From CAVOHU01 sp963843385 (GTDB lineage: Bacteria; Acidobacteriota; Vicinamibacteria; Vicinamibacterales; JAKQTR01), in the NCBI GenBank assembly GCA_963843385.1, contig CAWJJY010000003.1, positions 248,001 to 312,000 on the forward strand: a stretch of 64,000 bases of DNA. The letters are read 5' to 3'. Below the pieces are notes generated by a model. The model was given only the letters and a program-made list of their open reading frames with translations. It ran no database searches and was not told where the DNA came from. Below are positions 41,454-50,241 of this stretch, one piece after another (the stretch's first letter is position 1; each line of letters opens with the position of its first letter). The position numbers and the translations under genes were made by a program.

Positions 41454-41981
41454 CTACAGCTCCTCGATCGTGATCTGGTTGTTCGTGTAGATGCAGATCT
41501 GGGCGGCGATCCCCATGGCGGTTTCAACGATCCGGCGCGCATCGAGGTCGGTCATCTGCACGAGCCCTCGGGCGGCGGCCATGGCGTATCCTCCTCCCGA
41601 CCCGATGCCAATCACGCCGTCATCCGGCTCGATCAGATCGCCGGTGCCCGAGAGGAGGAAGGTGGACCGCCGATCGGCGACCACCAGCATCGCCTCGAGG
41701 CGGCGCAGGGCGCGATCGGTTCGCCAGTCCTTGGCCAGCTCAACGGCCGACCGATCGAGGTTGCCTCGAAACTGCTCCAGTTTCGCTTCGAAGCGGGAGA
41801 ACAGGGCGAAGGAATCGGCCGCCGAGCCGGCAAATCCGGCGAGGATCTTGTCGCCGTACAACCGGCGGATCTTCTTGGCCCCGTGCTTGATGATCGCGTC
41901 GCCCAGCGTCACCTGGCCGTCGCTGGCCATCACAACGTGGTCCTTGTGGCGGACCGAGAGAATGGTCGTGGCGTGGATCAT
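41454..41981 (-). CDS. hslV: ATP-dependent protease peptidase subunit HslV
   Basis: The protein has 175 residues. The N-terminus MIHATTILSVRHKDHVVMAS fits the group with a four-residue propeptide, so Thr5 would become the N-terminal nucleophile after processing. Conserved GDKILAGFAGSAADSFALF, ELAKDWRTDR, IGSGGGYAMAAARGL and AQICIYTNNQITIEEL follow. ATG 41981 was chosen because the family starts here; longer starts add an unrelated 20 residues. It forms the proteolytic core of the HslUV complex. Confidence 0.96.
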   Translation of the reverse strand: MIHATTILSVRHKDHVVMASDGQVTLGDAIIKHGAKKIRRLYGDKILAGFAGSAADSFALFSRFEAKLEQFRGNLDRSAVELAKDWRTDRALRRLEAMLVVADRRSTFLLSGTGDLIEPDDGVIGIGSGGGYAMAAARGLVQMTDLDARRIVETAMGIAAQICIYTNNQITIEEL

Positions 41982-42249
41982 GGCAGGCGGGCCTCGGCCG
42001 GCGGGCTGCACTTCAGTCCCGCCAGACTCCGACCAGTTCACTCGCAGTCTAGCGGACGCCGGAAAATAGTGTCAAGAAAACGGGACGTCCGGATGTCGCC
42101 GGGTGACCCCGGCACTGGACAGATCAGGCCAAGAAGCGTAGATTCTCCTTGGATTGCCACGCCGCCTGCCTGGCAATGGAATTGCTCGTGATCCGGTTGG
42201 AGCCTTTGGCCTGTCCTGCATCCCACGGCTCCGTGCGAAGGAGTGCATC

Positions 42250-43224
42250 ATGAGTCGCCGAAGTGGCTTCTTGCTGAGTCTGGCCGTCGCGGCGGCGATG
42301 GTCGCGACGCTCGCGGTCCCGGCAGACGCCCAGAGGGGCGGGGGCGCCGGTCCGCGAGTCAACCCGGGTGGCGGTGGAGGCGGTGGCGGTTCAGCCGTCC
42401 CCAGGGGATCTTCTCCGGCGCCTTCCGCGCCAGCACCCTCCGGCGGCGGCGGCGGCCGGGTCTCGAGCGGTGCGCCAAGCGGTGGTGGCGGCGGCTCGTA
42501 TTCCACTCCTCCCCCACGCAGCGGCGGCGCCGTGCGGCGTGCTCCGCCTGATGCACGAACGGGTCAGGCACGCAGCCGATCGGGCGACGGCAGCACCCCG
42601 GTACCGGGCTACAGCCGGCCGCGCGGTGATCGTCCGGCCGATAACGGCGCGGTTCCCGGATACAACAGGCCTCGTGACGGTCGGCCGGCAACCGGCACCG
42701 CCATGGCGCGGCCTGACGACTGGAGAACCAATCCGATTCCCGGCATTACCCGCGGCTGGGGCTACTACCCCGGGTTCTGGGGCGGGTCGTACTACTACGG
42801 GTCGCGCTACAACTACCCGTGGGGCATCGGCATGTTCGGGCTCGGCTACTTCTACTACGACCCGTTCTACTGGAACTACTGGGATCACTGGGGCGGTTAC
42901 GGGTACGGATACGCCGACGACTACGGGTACGGCTATGCCGACAACGGCGGCGGACTGCGCCTGAAGGTGACGCCCGAAACGGCGCAGGTTTACGTGGACG
43001 GCTACTTCGCCGGAACCGTCGACCAGTTCAACAGCTGGTACCAGAAGCTCGACCTGCAGCCCGGCCCTCACAAGATCGAGCTGCGCGCGAACGGATTCCA
43101 GACCGCGATCTTCGACGTGGAGATCCGGGCGGGCGAAACGATTACCTACAAGGGTGACCTGGCTCCCCTGCCCAAGAAGATCGAAGGGGATGGAGGCCAG
43201 CCGCAGGATCCGGTGGTTCGCTAG
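42250..43224 (+). CDS. Exported Gly/Tyr-rich protein with C-terminal PEGA domain
   Basis: This 324-residue protein starts at ATG 42250 behind AAGGAG, with a clear signal peptide ending AVPADAQR. Residues about 28-150 are Gly/Pro/Ser/Arg-rich. About 165-235 is extremely Tyr/Gly/Trp-rich (YYPGFWGGSYYYGSRYNYPW, DDYGYGYADNGGG). The last 90 residues form a PEGA-type beta domain (VTPETAQVYVDGYFAGTVDQ, PGPHKIELRANGFQTAIFDV). PEGA domains sit on the surface or face the periplasm. The Tyr/Gly tract suggests a sticky or matrix-associated protein. A strong terminator follows. Confidence 0.8.
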   Translation: MSRRSGFLLSLAVAAAMVATLAVPADAQRGGGAGPRVNPGGGGGGGGSAVPRGSSPAPSAPAPSGGGGGRVSSGAPSGGGGGSYSTPPPRSGGAVRRAPPDARTGQARSRSGDGSTPVPGYSRPRGDRPADNGAVPGYNRPRDGRPATGTAMARPDDWRTNPIPGITRGWGYYPGFWGGSYYYGSRYNYPWGIGMFGLGYFYYDPFYWNYWDHWGGYGYGYADDYGYGYADNGGGLRLKVTPETAQVYVDGYFAGTVDQFNSWYQKLDLQPGPHKIELRANGFQTAIFDVEIRAGETITYKGDLAPLPKKIEGDGGQPQDPVVR

Positions 43225-43261
43225 GCAGGCCCGAGGCAAAGGTCATCCCGTCACTGACAAG

Positions 43262-43293
43262 AAAACCCCGGGACATCGCGTCCCGGGGTTTTT
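43262..43293 (+). terminator. Rho-independent terminator of the PEGA protein gene
   Basis: AAAACCCCGGGAC pairs with GTCCCGGGGTTTTT around a 5-nt loop (ATCGC), ending in a T-run. The A-run on the left arm makes it usable in both directions for the convergent permease gene. Confidence 0.92.
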
Positions 43294-43425
43294 CTTTTCG
43301 GCCCGATCCTCTTCGCATCATCGCTCGATATCGTGCCTGCCCCGGAAGGCAGGCGCGGAACCCCCAACGGCGCCCCGAACGCCTTGACGCCCGCGCCCGA
43401 GCGCACCGCGGACTGACAGCCGCAG

Positions 43426-44832
43426 CTACTCGGACGGTCCCACCCGCGTGGGATTCCCTCTGGTCCATCGGAACAGGTAGTACGCGGGGATTCCGGCGAC
43501 GATGATGATGGCGCCCCACAGCGAGGGGCCTGGCCGCCCGGCAATCGCGGCGATCGCAATCACCAAGGACGCGACCACGAAAATTGCCGGGGCATATGGG
43601 TAGCCCCACGCCCGAAACGGACGCGGCTCGCTTGGATTGCGCCTGCGCAGCACGAACACCGTGCTGACCGCGATGGCCGAGAACAGCAGCACGGAGAAGC
43701 CGGTGTACTCGGCAAGTTTGTCCTTCGTGTTTGTCAGCACCAGCAGCGCACTCCACACCGTTTGCGCCACGATCGCGACCCACGGCGTGTGGAATCGTGG
43801 GTGCACGCGGGCGGCGCTCCTGAAGAATGCCCCGTCGCGAGCCATCGCGAAATACACGCGAGGCCCGGCAATGGTCATGGCGCTCAGGCTGCCGAGCAGC
43901 ACGACGACGACAAGGCCGCCAAGCAGGCGCGAGGCCGCGGGACCAATCAACCGATCCGCTGCGACCATCGCGATCTCTGACTGGATGCCTGATCCGATCT
44001 CCGCGATCGGCACGGCATAGAGATAGAGGAAGTTCAGGCCGAGGTAGATCAGGATGACGACAGCCGTGCCAAGCGCGAGCGCCCTCGGGACATTGCGGTT
44101 CGGGTCGCGGATCTCCTCCGCCACGTAGGCTGCCGCGTTCCATCCGCTGTAGGCGAACATCACGAGAATGAACGCCAGCGGCCAGTTGAAGGATGCGGCG
44201 GCCGGGACGGCGCTCAGGTTCGAGAGGTGGCCGCGGCCAAGGCTCAGGCCGACGGCTACCAGCAAGGCCAGCGATCCGACCTTGATCCCCGCCAGCGTAT
44301 TCTGGACCACGCGTCCGGGTCCAAGGCCGCGGATGTGAATGAGCGCCAGGCCGACGATCGCCGCGAGGGCGACAAGCGTCTGGGGCGAGATCACCAGCGG
44401 CACACCCGGCACCGGAATCGTGACAAACGGCGTGGAATCGGCAGCGGCGGGCACGAACCGGCCGAGGTATTCAGCGGCGCCAAGCGCGCCAGCGGCGATG
44501 GCTCCGGCGAAGCCTGCCACGAACGAGGTCCACCCGGTGAGGAATGCGGCCAGCTGGCCGTACCCCTCGCGCAGGTACACGTACTCGCCGCCCGACTTGG
44601 GGCGCAGCGTCCCAAGCTCGGCGTACGCCATCGCACCCGTGAAGGCGAGCAGCCCTCCCGCGAGCCAGACAGACAGAAACAGCCACGGGTGCGGCACGAC
44701 TTGCGCGATGATCCGCGGGGTGATAAATATGCCTACGCCGATCACGTTGGAGATGACGATGGCGGCGGCATCGATGGGACCGAGACGACGGTCCAGCGTG
44801 CTGGAAGTTGTGTGAGGGGTCACGCGTCGCAT
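43426..44832 (-). CDS. APC-family amino-acid permease
   Basis: The protein has about 468 residues and about 12 membrane segments. The first, AAAIVISNVIGVGIFITPR, carries the GxGIF-type substrate motif of APC transporters. YAELGTLRPKSGGEYVYLRE, AYSGWNAAAYVAEEIRDPNR and VYFAMARDGAFF are typical of the LAT/y+L-type branch. It imports or exchanges amino acids, fitting the peptide-degrading enzymes nearby. The start is odd: ATG 44832 lies inside a perfect TATAAT (44836-44831, minus strand). GTG at codon 4 (44823) may therefore be the true start of a leaderless mRNA. Confidence 0.9.
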   Translation of the reverse strand: MRRVTPHTTSSTLDRRLGPIDAAAIVISNVIGVGIFITPRIIAQVVPHPWLFLSVWLAGGLLAFTGAMAYAELGTLRPKSGGEYVYLREGYGQLAAFLTGWTSFVAGFAGAIAAGALGAAEYLGRFVPAAADSTPFVTIPVPGVPLVISPQTLVALAAIVGLALIHIRGLGPGRVVQNTLAGIKVGSLALLVAVGLSLGRGHLSNLSAVPAAASFNWPLAFILVMFAYSGWNAAAYVAEEIRDPNRNVPRALALGTAVVILIYLGLNFLYLYAVPIAEIGSGIQSEIAMVAADRLIGPAASRLLGGLVVVVLLGSLSAMTIAGPRVYFAMARDGAFFRSAARVHPRFHTPWVAIVAQTVWSALLVLTNTKDKLAEYTGFSVLLFSAIAVSTVFVLRRRNPSEPRPFRAWGYPYAPAIFVVASLVIAIAAIAGRPGPSLWGAIIIVAGIPAYYLFRWTRGNPTRVGPSE

Positions 44833-44836
44833 TATA
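44831..44836 (-). promoter_or_regulatory. TATAAT -10-like element overlapping the annotated permease start
   Basis: A perfect -10 hexamer on the minus strand covers the A and T of the ATG. A start point 6-7 nt on would fall next to the in-frame GTG at 44823. No good -35 lies 16-18 nt upstream, so the call is tentative. Confidence 0.35.
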
Positions 44837-44904
44837 GCTGGTGGCACATCAGTTCGCGCTCGCTTCTGTATGGAACGGTGGCGATCGTGACGCTCTTGCC
44901 GTCG

Positions 44905-45567
44905 ATGGGCGCTGACGATCCGGGTCTGCAGGATCGGTACGTGGCGGCGCGGGCCGCCATGGTGGCGGAGCAGATCGCGGGGCGTGGGGTTCGCGACCCG
45001 CGGGTGCTCGCGGCCATGAGAGAGGTGCCGCGTCATCTGTTCGTGCCCGACTCCGATCGCGACGACGCCTACGACGACTCCCCCCTTCCCATCGGCCACG
45101 GCCAGACCATCTCGCAGCCCTACATCGTCGCATTGATGACGGAGCTGGCACGCCCGCGTGACACCGATCGGGCGCTCGAGATTGGAACGGGCTCCGGATA
45201 CCAGGCGGCGGTATTGTCCCGGCTGGTCGCGCGCGTCTACACGATCGAGCTGGTCGAGCCGCTCGCGCGCACGGCCCGCCAACGGCTCGAGCTGCTCGGT
45301 TACGGCAACATCACGACGCGTCAAGGCGACGGGTACGGAGGGTGGCCCGAACACTCGCCCTTCGAGGTCATCCTCGTCACGGCGGCGCCCGAGCGGGTGC
45401 CCGCTCCGCTCATCGAGCAGCTGGCGCCAGGCGGGCGGCTGGTCATCCCGGTCGGGGAGGTGAGCGGCGTTCAGGACCTGCTGTTGATCGAAAAGGACAA
45501 GAGCGGCAAGACGACCACGCGGAGCATCATCCCGGTGCGCTTCGTGCCGCTCATCCGGAAAGACTGA
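44905..45567 (+). CDS. pcm: Protein-L-isoaspartate O-methyltransferase
   Basis: The protein has 220 residues from ATG 44905; GTG 44878 would add a hydrophobic stretch (MAIVTLLPS). The N-terminal region MVAEQIAGRGVRDPRVLAAM, then HLFVPDSDRDDAYDDSPLPI, GHGQTISQPYIVALMTEL, the SAM-binding LEIGTGSGYQAAVLSRL and VTAAPERVPAPLIEQLAPGG identify Pcm. It repairs isoaspartyl residues in aged proteins using S-adenosylmethionine. If the longer hydrophobic start is used, the enzyme could be exported. It is read divergently from the permease gene. Confidence 0.93.
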   Translation: MGADDPGLQDRYVAARAAMVAEQIAGRGVRDPRVLAAMREVPRHLFVPDSDRDDAYDDSPLPIGHGQTISQPYIVALMTELARPRDTDRALEIGTGSGYQAAVLSRLVARVYTIELVEPLARTARQRLELLGYGNITTRQGDGYGGWPEHSPFEVILVTAAPERVPAPLIEQLAPGGRLVIPVGEVSGVQDLLLIEKDKSGKTTTRSIIPVRFVPLIRKD

Positions 45568-45573
45568 CGGGTT

Positions 45574-45629
45574 TCAGGTTATAGGTTATAGGTTACAGGT
45601 TACAGGCTGGCGGCTGGCGGCTGGCGGCG
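45574..45629. repeat. Hybrid heptamer tandem repeat
   Basis: Eight units with a strict 7-bp period pass from TCAGGTT, ATAGGTT, ATAGGTT, ACAGGTT through ACAGGCT to GGCGGCT, GGCGGCT, GGCGGCG. This joins the AT-richer unit of 19754-19795 to the GC-rich unit of 35167-35442. It follows the pcm stop by 7 nt. Confidence 0.88.
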
Positions 45630-45651
45630 GCGGCCGGCTGGCGGTCCGACG

Positions 45652-46152
45652 CTACTGCGTCAGCAGCTGGCGCTTCAACTGGACTTCCATCAGCTTCGTG
45701 AAGGCTGCCGATCCGTACTTCGCGAAGATCTCGACCTTGGCATCCCTGAACTCCTTGTTCATCAGCATCTGGCCGCGCGGTTGCACGCCGGTGAACCCCC
45801 AATTGCCCCGCGACACCAGCGGCTTGCTGGTGGCCCCCGGACCGAGAGCCTCCTGGCCGTGCAGCACCATCAGCGACGATCCGAGCTCCTCGGTTTCGTT
45901 CAGGAAGCGGAACACGGTGTAGATCTGCAGGCTGCTGAGCGTCGAGGGCCCGGTGTTGGTCACTGAGAAGCTGGCGCTGGGCACCAGCTTGTTCTTCCCG
46001 TCGACGATGCCGGCGTCGAACCAGCCCGTGGTCAGGTCGCCGATCTTGAGGGTCCTGGCCAGGTCGACATTGGACATCCCGCACGCCGCGAGCGCGAAAG
46101 CAAGCGCGAGTGTCGAGCCGAACACCATCACTCGACGAAGATGAGATCGCAT
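45652..46152 (-). CDS. Small lipoprotein of unknown function
   Basis: The protein has 166 residues. ATG 46152 is followed by a signal peptide with a consensus lipobox (LALAFALAACGMS; Leu-Ala-Ala-Cys). The mature part has a beta-rich region resembling small FxLYD/late-embryogenesis-type domains (SASFSVTNTGPSTLSSLQIY, then VFRFLNETEELGSS). It ends VQLKRQLLTQ. Not assigned to a named family with certainty. The 5' leader contains an inverted repeat (46173-46178 with 46234-46239). Confidence 0.75.
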   Translation of the reverse strand: MRSHLRRVMVFGSTLALAFALAACGMSNVDLARTLKIGDLTTGWFDAGIVDGKNKLVPSASFSVTNTGPSTLSSLQIYTVFRFLNETEELGSSLMVLHGQEALGPGATSKPLVSRGNWGFTGVQPRGQMLMNKEFRDAKVEIFAKYGSAAFTKLMEVQLKRQLLTQ

Positions 46153-46343
46153 GAGCCACCTGTTGGTCAGCAGCGTTGACAGCCCGCGGCGCCTGCCCGG
46201 GTCGCCAGCCCTGGCGGGCGGGACACCGGCACCCAACGCTCTTAGTCACCAGCGCAGCCGAAAGGTTCCGGGCAGGTGGTTCGGGCTGGCACGCCCGGGC
46301 ATCTCCCGGGGGGTAGCTCGCCCTCGGGGCACGGGCCCCGGGC

Positions 46344-47211
46344 CTAGAACTCCCGCACCTCAACCCGCTTGCGGGCCTCGTCACGAGTGATCTTTCCGGT
46401 ACGCAACGCGAGGAGGTCGCTCCCCTTGATGCGGATCTGGATGGTCACGTACTCGGTACGGATCCGATGCCTCGACGCGCCGGTCGCCGCTGTCGCGAGC
46501 CGCGACGGTGAGCCATTCGTCGGCTTCGATCGGCAGGGCATTGCTGTACTCGATCATCGCATCGATGAGCGAGTTCTTGACCTCCGTGGTGTACGCATCG
46601 TTCGGACTGATCGTGTCGACATCGCTGCGAGTCCGTCCGGCGGTTCCCGGCTTCGGAGCCGCTGCCGGGTTGCTGACGGCTTTCCCACTCTGGGCCGGCC
46701 GCGGATCGACCAGGACACTTTCGGAGGTGTCAGAGGATTTTGGAAGCGGGCCCACCTGCGATTCGATGCGCTTCAGATTCGCCTCGAACTCGCGCCTGGC
46801 GGCGGGGTCGTTCACCTTGTTGATCAGCTCGCGCATCGACTGCAGCGCATCCGACACGACGGCCGTGTCGCGATTGAGCACCGACCAGCTCCAGAACACG
46901 CTTTGCGAGAGCGCCGGCACCTCGACGTCGAAGAACAAGCCGTACCCCGGCAGGCGGAACCCGCGTGCGCGAGCCGCGCCGCTGAGCATCATCATGTCGG
47001 GCGCGATCGCCCGCCACTCGCGCGCGACGGTCCGGGCCCCTCGCTGCACGTAGGTCTCGAGGATGCCCTCCATGACCGCGATTTGATAACGGGCCATGGC
47101 CTGCGGATCGACTCGCTTGGGGCCTGCCGGCTGGGCCTGCACCCAGCTCGACGCCGCAAGCGCCAGGATCAGGGCCCCGCCCACTCCGCGTACGAATCGT
47201 TGAACGCTCAC
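46344..47211 (-). CDS. Exported protein of unknown function, reading frame broken near the C-terminus
   Basis: The start is probably GTG 47211 behind GGAGGGAGAG (ATG 47229 is possible), giving a signal peptide ending SSWVQAQPAG. The frame continues through ADEWLTVAARDSGDRRVEAS and, uncorrected, stops at 46381. Removing one base at about 46455 joins DPY to EYVTIQIRIKGSDLLALRTG and KITRDEARKRVEVREF, ending at 46344. That is a much more ordered, charged C-terminus. So there is either a sequencing error or a genuine frameshift. The gene follows the sigma/anti-sigma pair on the same strand (80-nt gap) and may be its operon partner. Family name not recognised. Confidence 0.7.
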
Positions 47212-47291
47212 GACTCTCCCTCCGTCCATGCCGCGATCGATCCGGCGCTGTCAGCAGTCCATCGTCCGGCGGCCTGCCGTCCCATGTCTCC

Positions 47292-48089
47292 CTACTTCTG
47301 TGGCTCCTGCCGCTGAGATACGCGCGTCAGGTAGTTCATGATGTCGCGCTGCTGGGCGACGACCGCGCCGGTGCGCCCCTCGATCATCCCGATCCCGTCG
47401 GTGAGCCGCACCAGGTCCGCCCGCCGCTGCGTCTGAAAGTCACGCACCACGTCGTTCAGGCGCAGCGCCAGCTCGCGCTCCGTCACGATGCCGGACCCGT
47501 CGATGAGCGCCTTCACCCGGCTGTCGAACTCCGCGGCGCTCATCGCCTTCCCGCTGACCGTCGCGACGCGCGCCGCACCACCCGGTGCTGCTCCGGGCGA
47601 GGACAGGAAGTCCTGCCGCAACTGCTGCTCGAGACGCGCCAGGTCTGTCTTCCACGGGGCGGCTTCGACGGCCGCCGATGCCTGTACAACCGGCGAGGGC
47701 GGCTGTGCTGGCGCGGCGGCGGTCTTCTGCCAGCCGGTTCGCACCACGAAGCCGTTGCTGTCGTAGCGCACCTCGAGCCCCGACAGTCCCGTGGCGATGC
47801 CGACAACGAGCGAGGCCGCTGCCAACTGAGCCCACGCGGGCATCCGGAGCCAGGCCCATGGCGTCCGTGCCGGCGCCGTCTCCTGCACGACACGGAAGCC
47901 GAGTACCGTCTCCGGCGGCTTCCAGGCGGTGAGTTCGGTGCGCACGCCGCGGAGTCCCCGGATCTCCTCGGCGCAGCTCGAGCAGTGCGCCAGGTGCGCG
48001 TCGAACGCGACACGGTCCTCATCGATCATTTCGTCGTAGAGATACGAAACGAAGGCGTCCTGATTGCCGCAGATGTGTGCGTCGTTCAT
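47292..48089 (-). CDS. Membrane-anchored anti-sigma factor (zinc-finger type)
   Basis: The protein has 265 residues. The N-terminal zf-HC2-like domain has His-x3-Cys-x2-Cys (HLAHCSSC), preceded by SYLYDEMIDEDRVAFDAH. A single membrane segment near residues 84-106 (WAQLAAASLVVGIATGL) is followed by an extracytoplasmic helical region with a likely coiled coil (LARLEQQLRQDF to the end). It would hold the sigma factor inactive until an envelope signal. Its start overlaps the sigma gene stop by 4 nt (ATGA). Confidence 0.88.
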   Translation of the reverse strand: MNDAHICGNQDAFVSYLYDEMIDEDRVAFDAHLAHCSSCAEEIRGLRGVRTELTAWKPPETVLGFRVVQETAPARTPWAWLRMPAWAQLAAASLVVGIATGLSGLEVRYDSNGFVVRTGWQKTAAAPAQPPSPVVQASAAVEAAPWKTDLARLEQQLRQDFLSSPGAAPGGAARVATVSGKAMSAAEFDSRVKALIDGSGIVTERELALRLNDVVRDFQTQRRADLVRLTDGIGMIEGRTGAVVAQQRDIMNYLTRVSQRQEPQK

Positions 48090-48685
48090 AGTGTCCTGTT
48101 CACGGCCTGCAGGGGCACGACCGACCCGCGCCGCTCGAGTTCCCGCCTGAGCACCGAAAGTCCCTGGTAGAGACGGGTCTTCACCGTGCTGAGCGGGCAG
48201 CCTTGCAGGTCAGCAATCTCCTGGAATGTCAGTCCGTGGTACTCCTTCAAGATGATCGCGGAGCGTTGCTCCTCGGGCAGCACCCGCATCGCGCGCGCAA
48301 CGTGCCGGCCCAGATCCCGCCGCGTTACGCGGTCTTCTACCGACTCGCCGGCGACCGGGGTGGCGGCCGCGAGATCGGCCGCATCCATGCCCTCGGGTGC
48401 CTGGACGACCGGCGTCCGCCGCTCCCTGCGGACCCAGTCGCGGCACAGGTTCAACGTGATGCGGTAGAGCCAGGACGAGAATTTGGCCTCGCCCTTGAAG
48501 CCCGGCAGCGCCCGAAACGCCCTCAGAAACGCTTCCTGCGTGAGGTCGCGGGCATCGTCCTCCCGGCCGATGGTCCGGTAGGCCAGGGCGTAGATCGGCC
48601 GTTCCCAGCGCAAAATCAGCTGGTCGAAGCTCTCCTTGTCGCCCGCGACGCTGCGGGCAACCAGTTCTTCGTCGGTCACCGTCAT
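48086..48685 (-). CDS. ECF-type RNA polymerase sigma factor
   Basis: The protein has 199 residues. Region 2 contains DDARDLTQEAFLRAFRAL and FSSWLYRITLNLCRDWVRRE. Region 4 has LPEEQRSAIILKEYHGLTFQ followed by EIADLQGCPLSTVKTRLYQG, the usual DNA-binding helix-turn-helix. It is followed in an overlapping arrangement by its anti-sigma factor. Regulon unknown. No clear ECF-type promoter (AAC...CGT) was found in the 268-nt divergent space to 48954. Confidence 0.93.
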   Translation of the reverse strand: MTVTDEELVARSVAGDKESFDQLILRWERPIYALAYRTIGREDDARDLTQEAFLRAFRALPGFKGEAKFSSWLYRITLNLCRDWVRRERRTPVVQAPEGMDAADLAAATPVAGESVEDRVTRRDLGRHVARAMRVLPEEQRSAIILKEYHGLTFQEIADLQGCPLSTVKTRLYQGLSVLRRELERRGSVVPLQAVNRTL

Positions 48686-48953
48686 GCTGGCTCGTATGTT
48701 CGAACCCCCCGGAATTCACCTCGCGGCCGGCGGTCGCCTCTTCTGCCGCTTCAATCAGTTAGACGCCTCGGGTCAGCCGGCAGTCGGGGCCACGCACAAG
48801 AACCGGGGGCGATCGTGGTATTTCATTATAGAGCGGCCCTCAGACCACTCTCCGGGCTCCCCGGGAGGCGGCCGGCAAGAGAGGGCAGCGACATTCGTGT
48901 GCAAATGCCCGGGTGTCCGTCCCTTACCGGGAGTAGAATCGGCCGGATTTACC

Positions 48954-50213
48954 ATGGATGACGATCGCCGATCGACCGCAAGACCATCTGTCAAGACGGG
49001 ACGAGACAAGGACACCACGGCCCTGCGCGCGGCCGTCAGGATGCACCTGGCGGTCCGGACACTGGTGGCCAGTCTGACGAAGGGCGGCGGCGCCTTCAAG
49101 CCGGAGGCGTGGCTCGGGCGTCTCTGCCGGGAAACCGCGGGCCTGTTTGCGGCACGGCGTGTCAGCGTCTGGCTCTACGACCGGGCGGCGCGCGATGTGG
49201 TGCTGTCGGCCTCCTTCAGCCGGAATAGAGGGGCGCGGCCGCCCCGAGCCTCGCTCCCCGATCCCAAGGCGCCAAGCGCCGGCGCGTGGCGCCGGTCCCG
49301 GGCCACCGTCCTCAGCAGTCCAGACGCGAGGCCGCAGATTCCGGGTCTTGCCGTCACCGTGCCGCTCAAGGCCCAAGTCCGGACGCTCGGCAGCATGGTC
49401 ATCGAGGGCGTGCGGTGGCGCCCGGATCAGCAGACCAGCCTCCTCGGTCATCTGGACGCTCTGGGGCAGCAGGTTGCCAACCTCATCGACAGTTCGCATC
49501 TCCTCCACGACGTCCTGAGCACACGCGATCGACTGGCTCGCGCGGAAGCCCTCGGTCAACTGGTGGCCGGCATCGCGCACGAGCTCAACAACCCCCTGCA
49601 GTCCGCGCTCGGCCACCTCGAGTTGCTGAGACGAACCGGGAGAATCGGGGACGACGCGGCAGCCGATTACCGCATCGTGTATCGAGAAACCGAGCGTGCC
49701 GCGCGCATCGTTCACAACCTCCTGCCGCTCGGCGGAGCCGGACGCCTCGTCCTGCGGCCCATCAGCGTCAACGCAGCCATCCGCCGCGCCTTGCGCCTTC
49801 GAACGCCCGACTTGCGCGCTGCGCGGATCGTCGTCACCCGATCGCTCGGCCGCGCGATGCCCCGCGTACGCGGCGAGGGACTGCTGCTCCAGCAGGCATT
49901 TCTCAATCTTGTGCTGAATGCCGAGCAGGCGATGGGCGGAATCGGGGGACGGATTCAGGTCGTCAGCGGGGTATCGGCGAACGGGGCTTCTGTGATCGTC
50001 AGCATCCGGGACAGCGGACCCGGCATCGCGGGCGCTGTGCTGCCGCGAATCTTCGATCCGTTCTTCACCACCAAGCCGCACGGCAGCGGGCTCGGCCTGG
50101 CGACGACGCAACGGATTGTCCAGGAGCATGGCGGAGCGATCGAGGCGGCCAATCACCCTGAAGGCGGTGCTGTTTTCACGGTGCAGATCCCGGCACTCAA
50201 GGTGGTAAAGTAA
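48954..50213 (+). CDS. Soluble GAF-type sensor histidine kinase
   Basis: The protein has 419 residues and no membrane segment. A GAF-like sensor region (about 40-175; FAARRVSVWLYDRAARDVVL) precedes a HisKA dimerisation helix with His209 in GIAHELNNPLQSALGHLELL. The ATPase domain has N-box NLVLNAEQAM, G1 RDSGPGI, F-box FDPFFTTK and G2 GSGLGLATTQ, so it should be active. ATG 48954 is the first start after AT-rich TAGAAT. It precedes the HTH-receiver gene by 28 nt and is probably its partner. Confidence 0.9.
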   Translation: MDDDRRSTARPSVKTGRDKDTTALRAAVRMHLAVRTLVASLTKGGGAFKPEAWLGRLCRETAGLFAARRVSVWLYDRAARDVVLSASFSRNRGARPPRASLPDPKAPSAGAWRRSRATVLSSPDARPQIPGLAVTVPLKAQVRTLGSMVIEGVRWRPDQQTSLLGHLDALGQQVANLIDSSHLLHDVLSTRDRLARAEALGQLVAGIAHELNNPLQSALGHLELLRRTGRIGDDAAADYRIVYRETERAARIVHNLLPLGGAGRLVLRPISVNAAIRRALRLRTPDLRAARIVVTRSLGRAMPRVRGEGLLLQQAFLNLVLNAEQAMGGIGGRIQVVSGVSANGASVIVSIRDSGPGIAGAVLPRIFDPFFTTKPHGSGLGLATTQRIVQEHGGAIEAANHPEGGAVFTVQIPALKVVK

Positions 50214-50241
50214 GTCTGCCCTCTGACGAACTCTAACACCT

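Noticed and set aside
44227..44904. Long upstream extension of the pcm frame
   Set aside because: Antisense to the permease gene and lacks homologous content; the Pcm fold begins near 44905.
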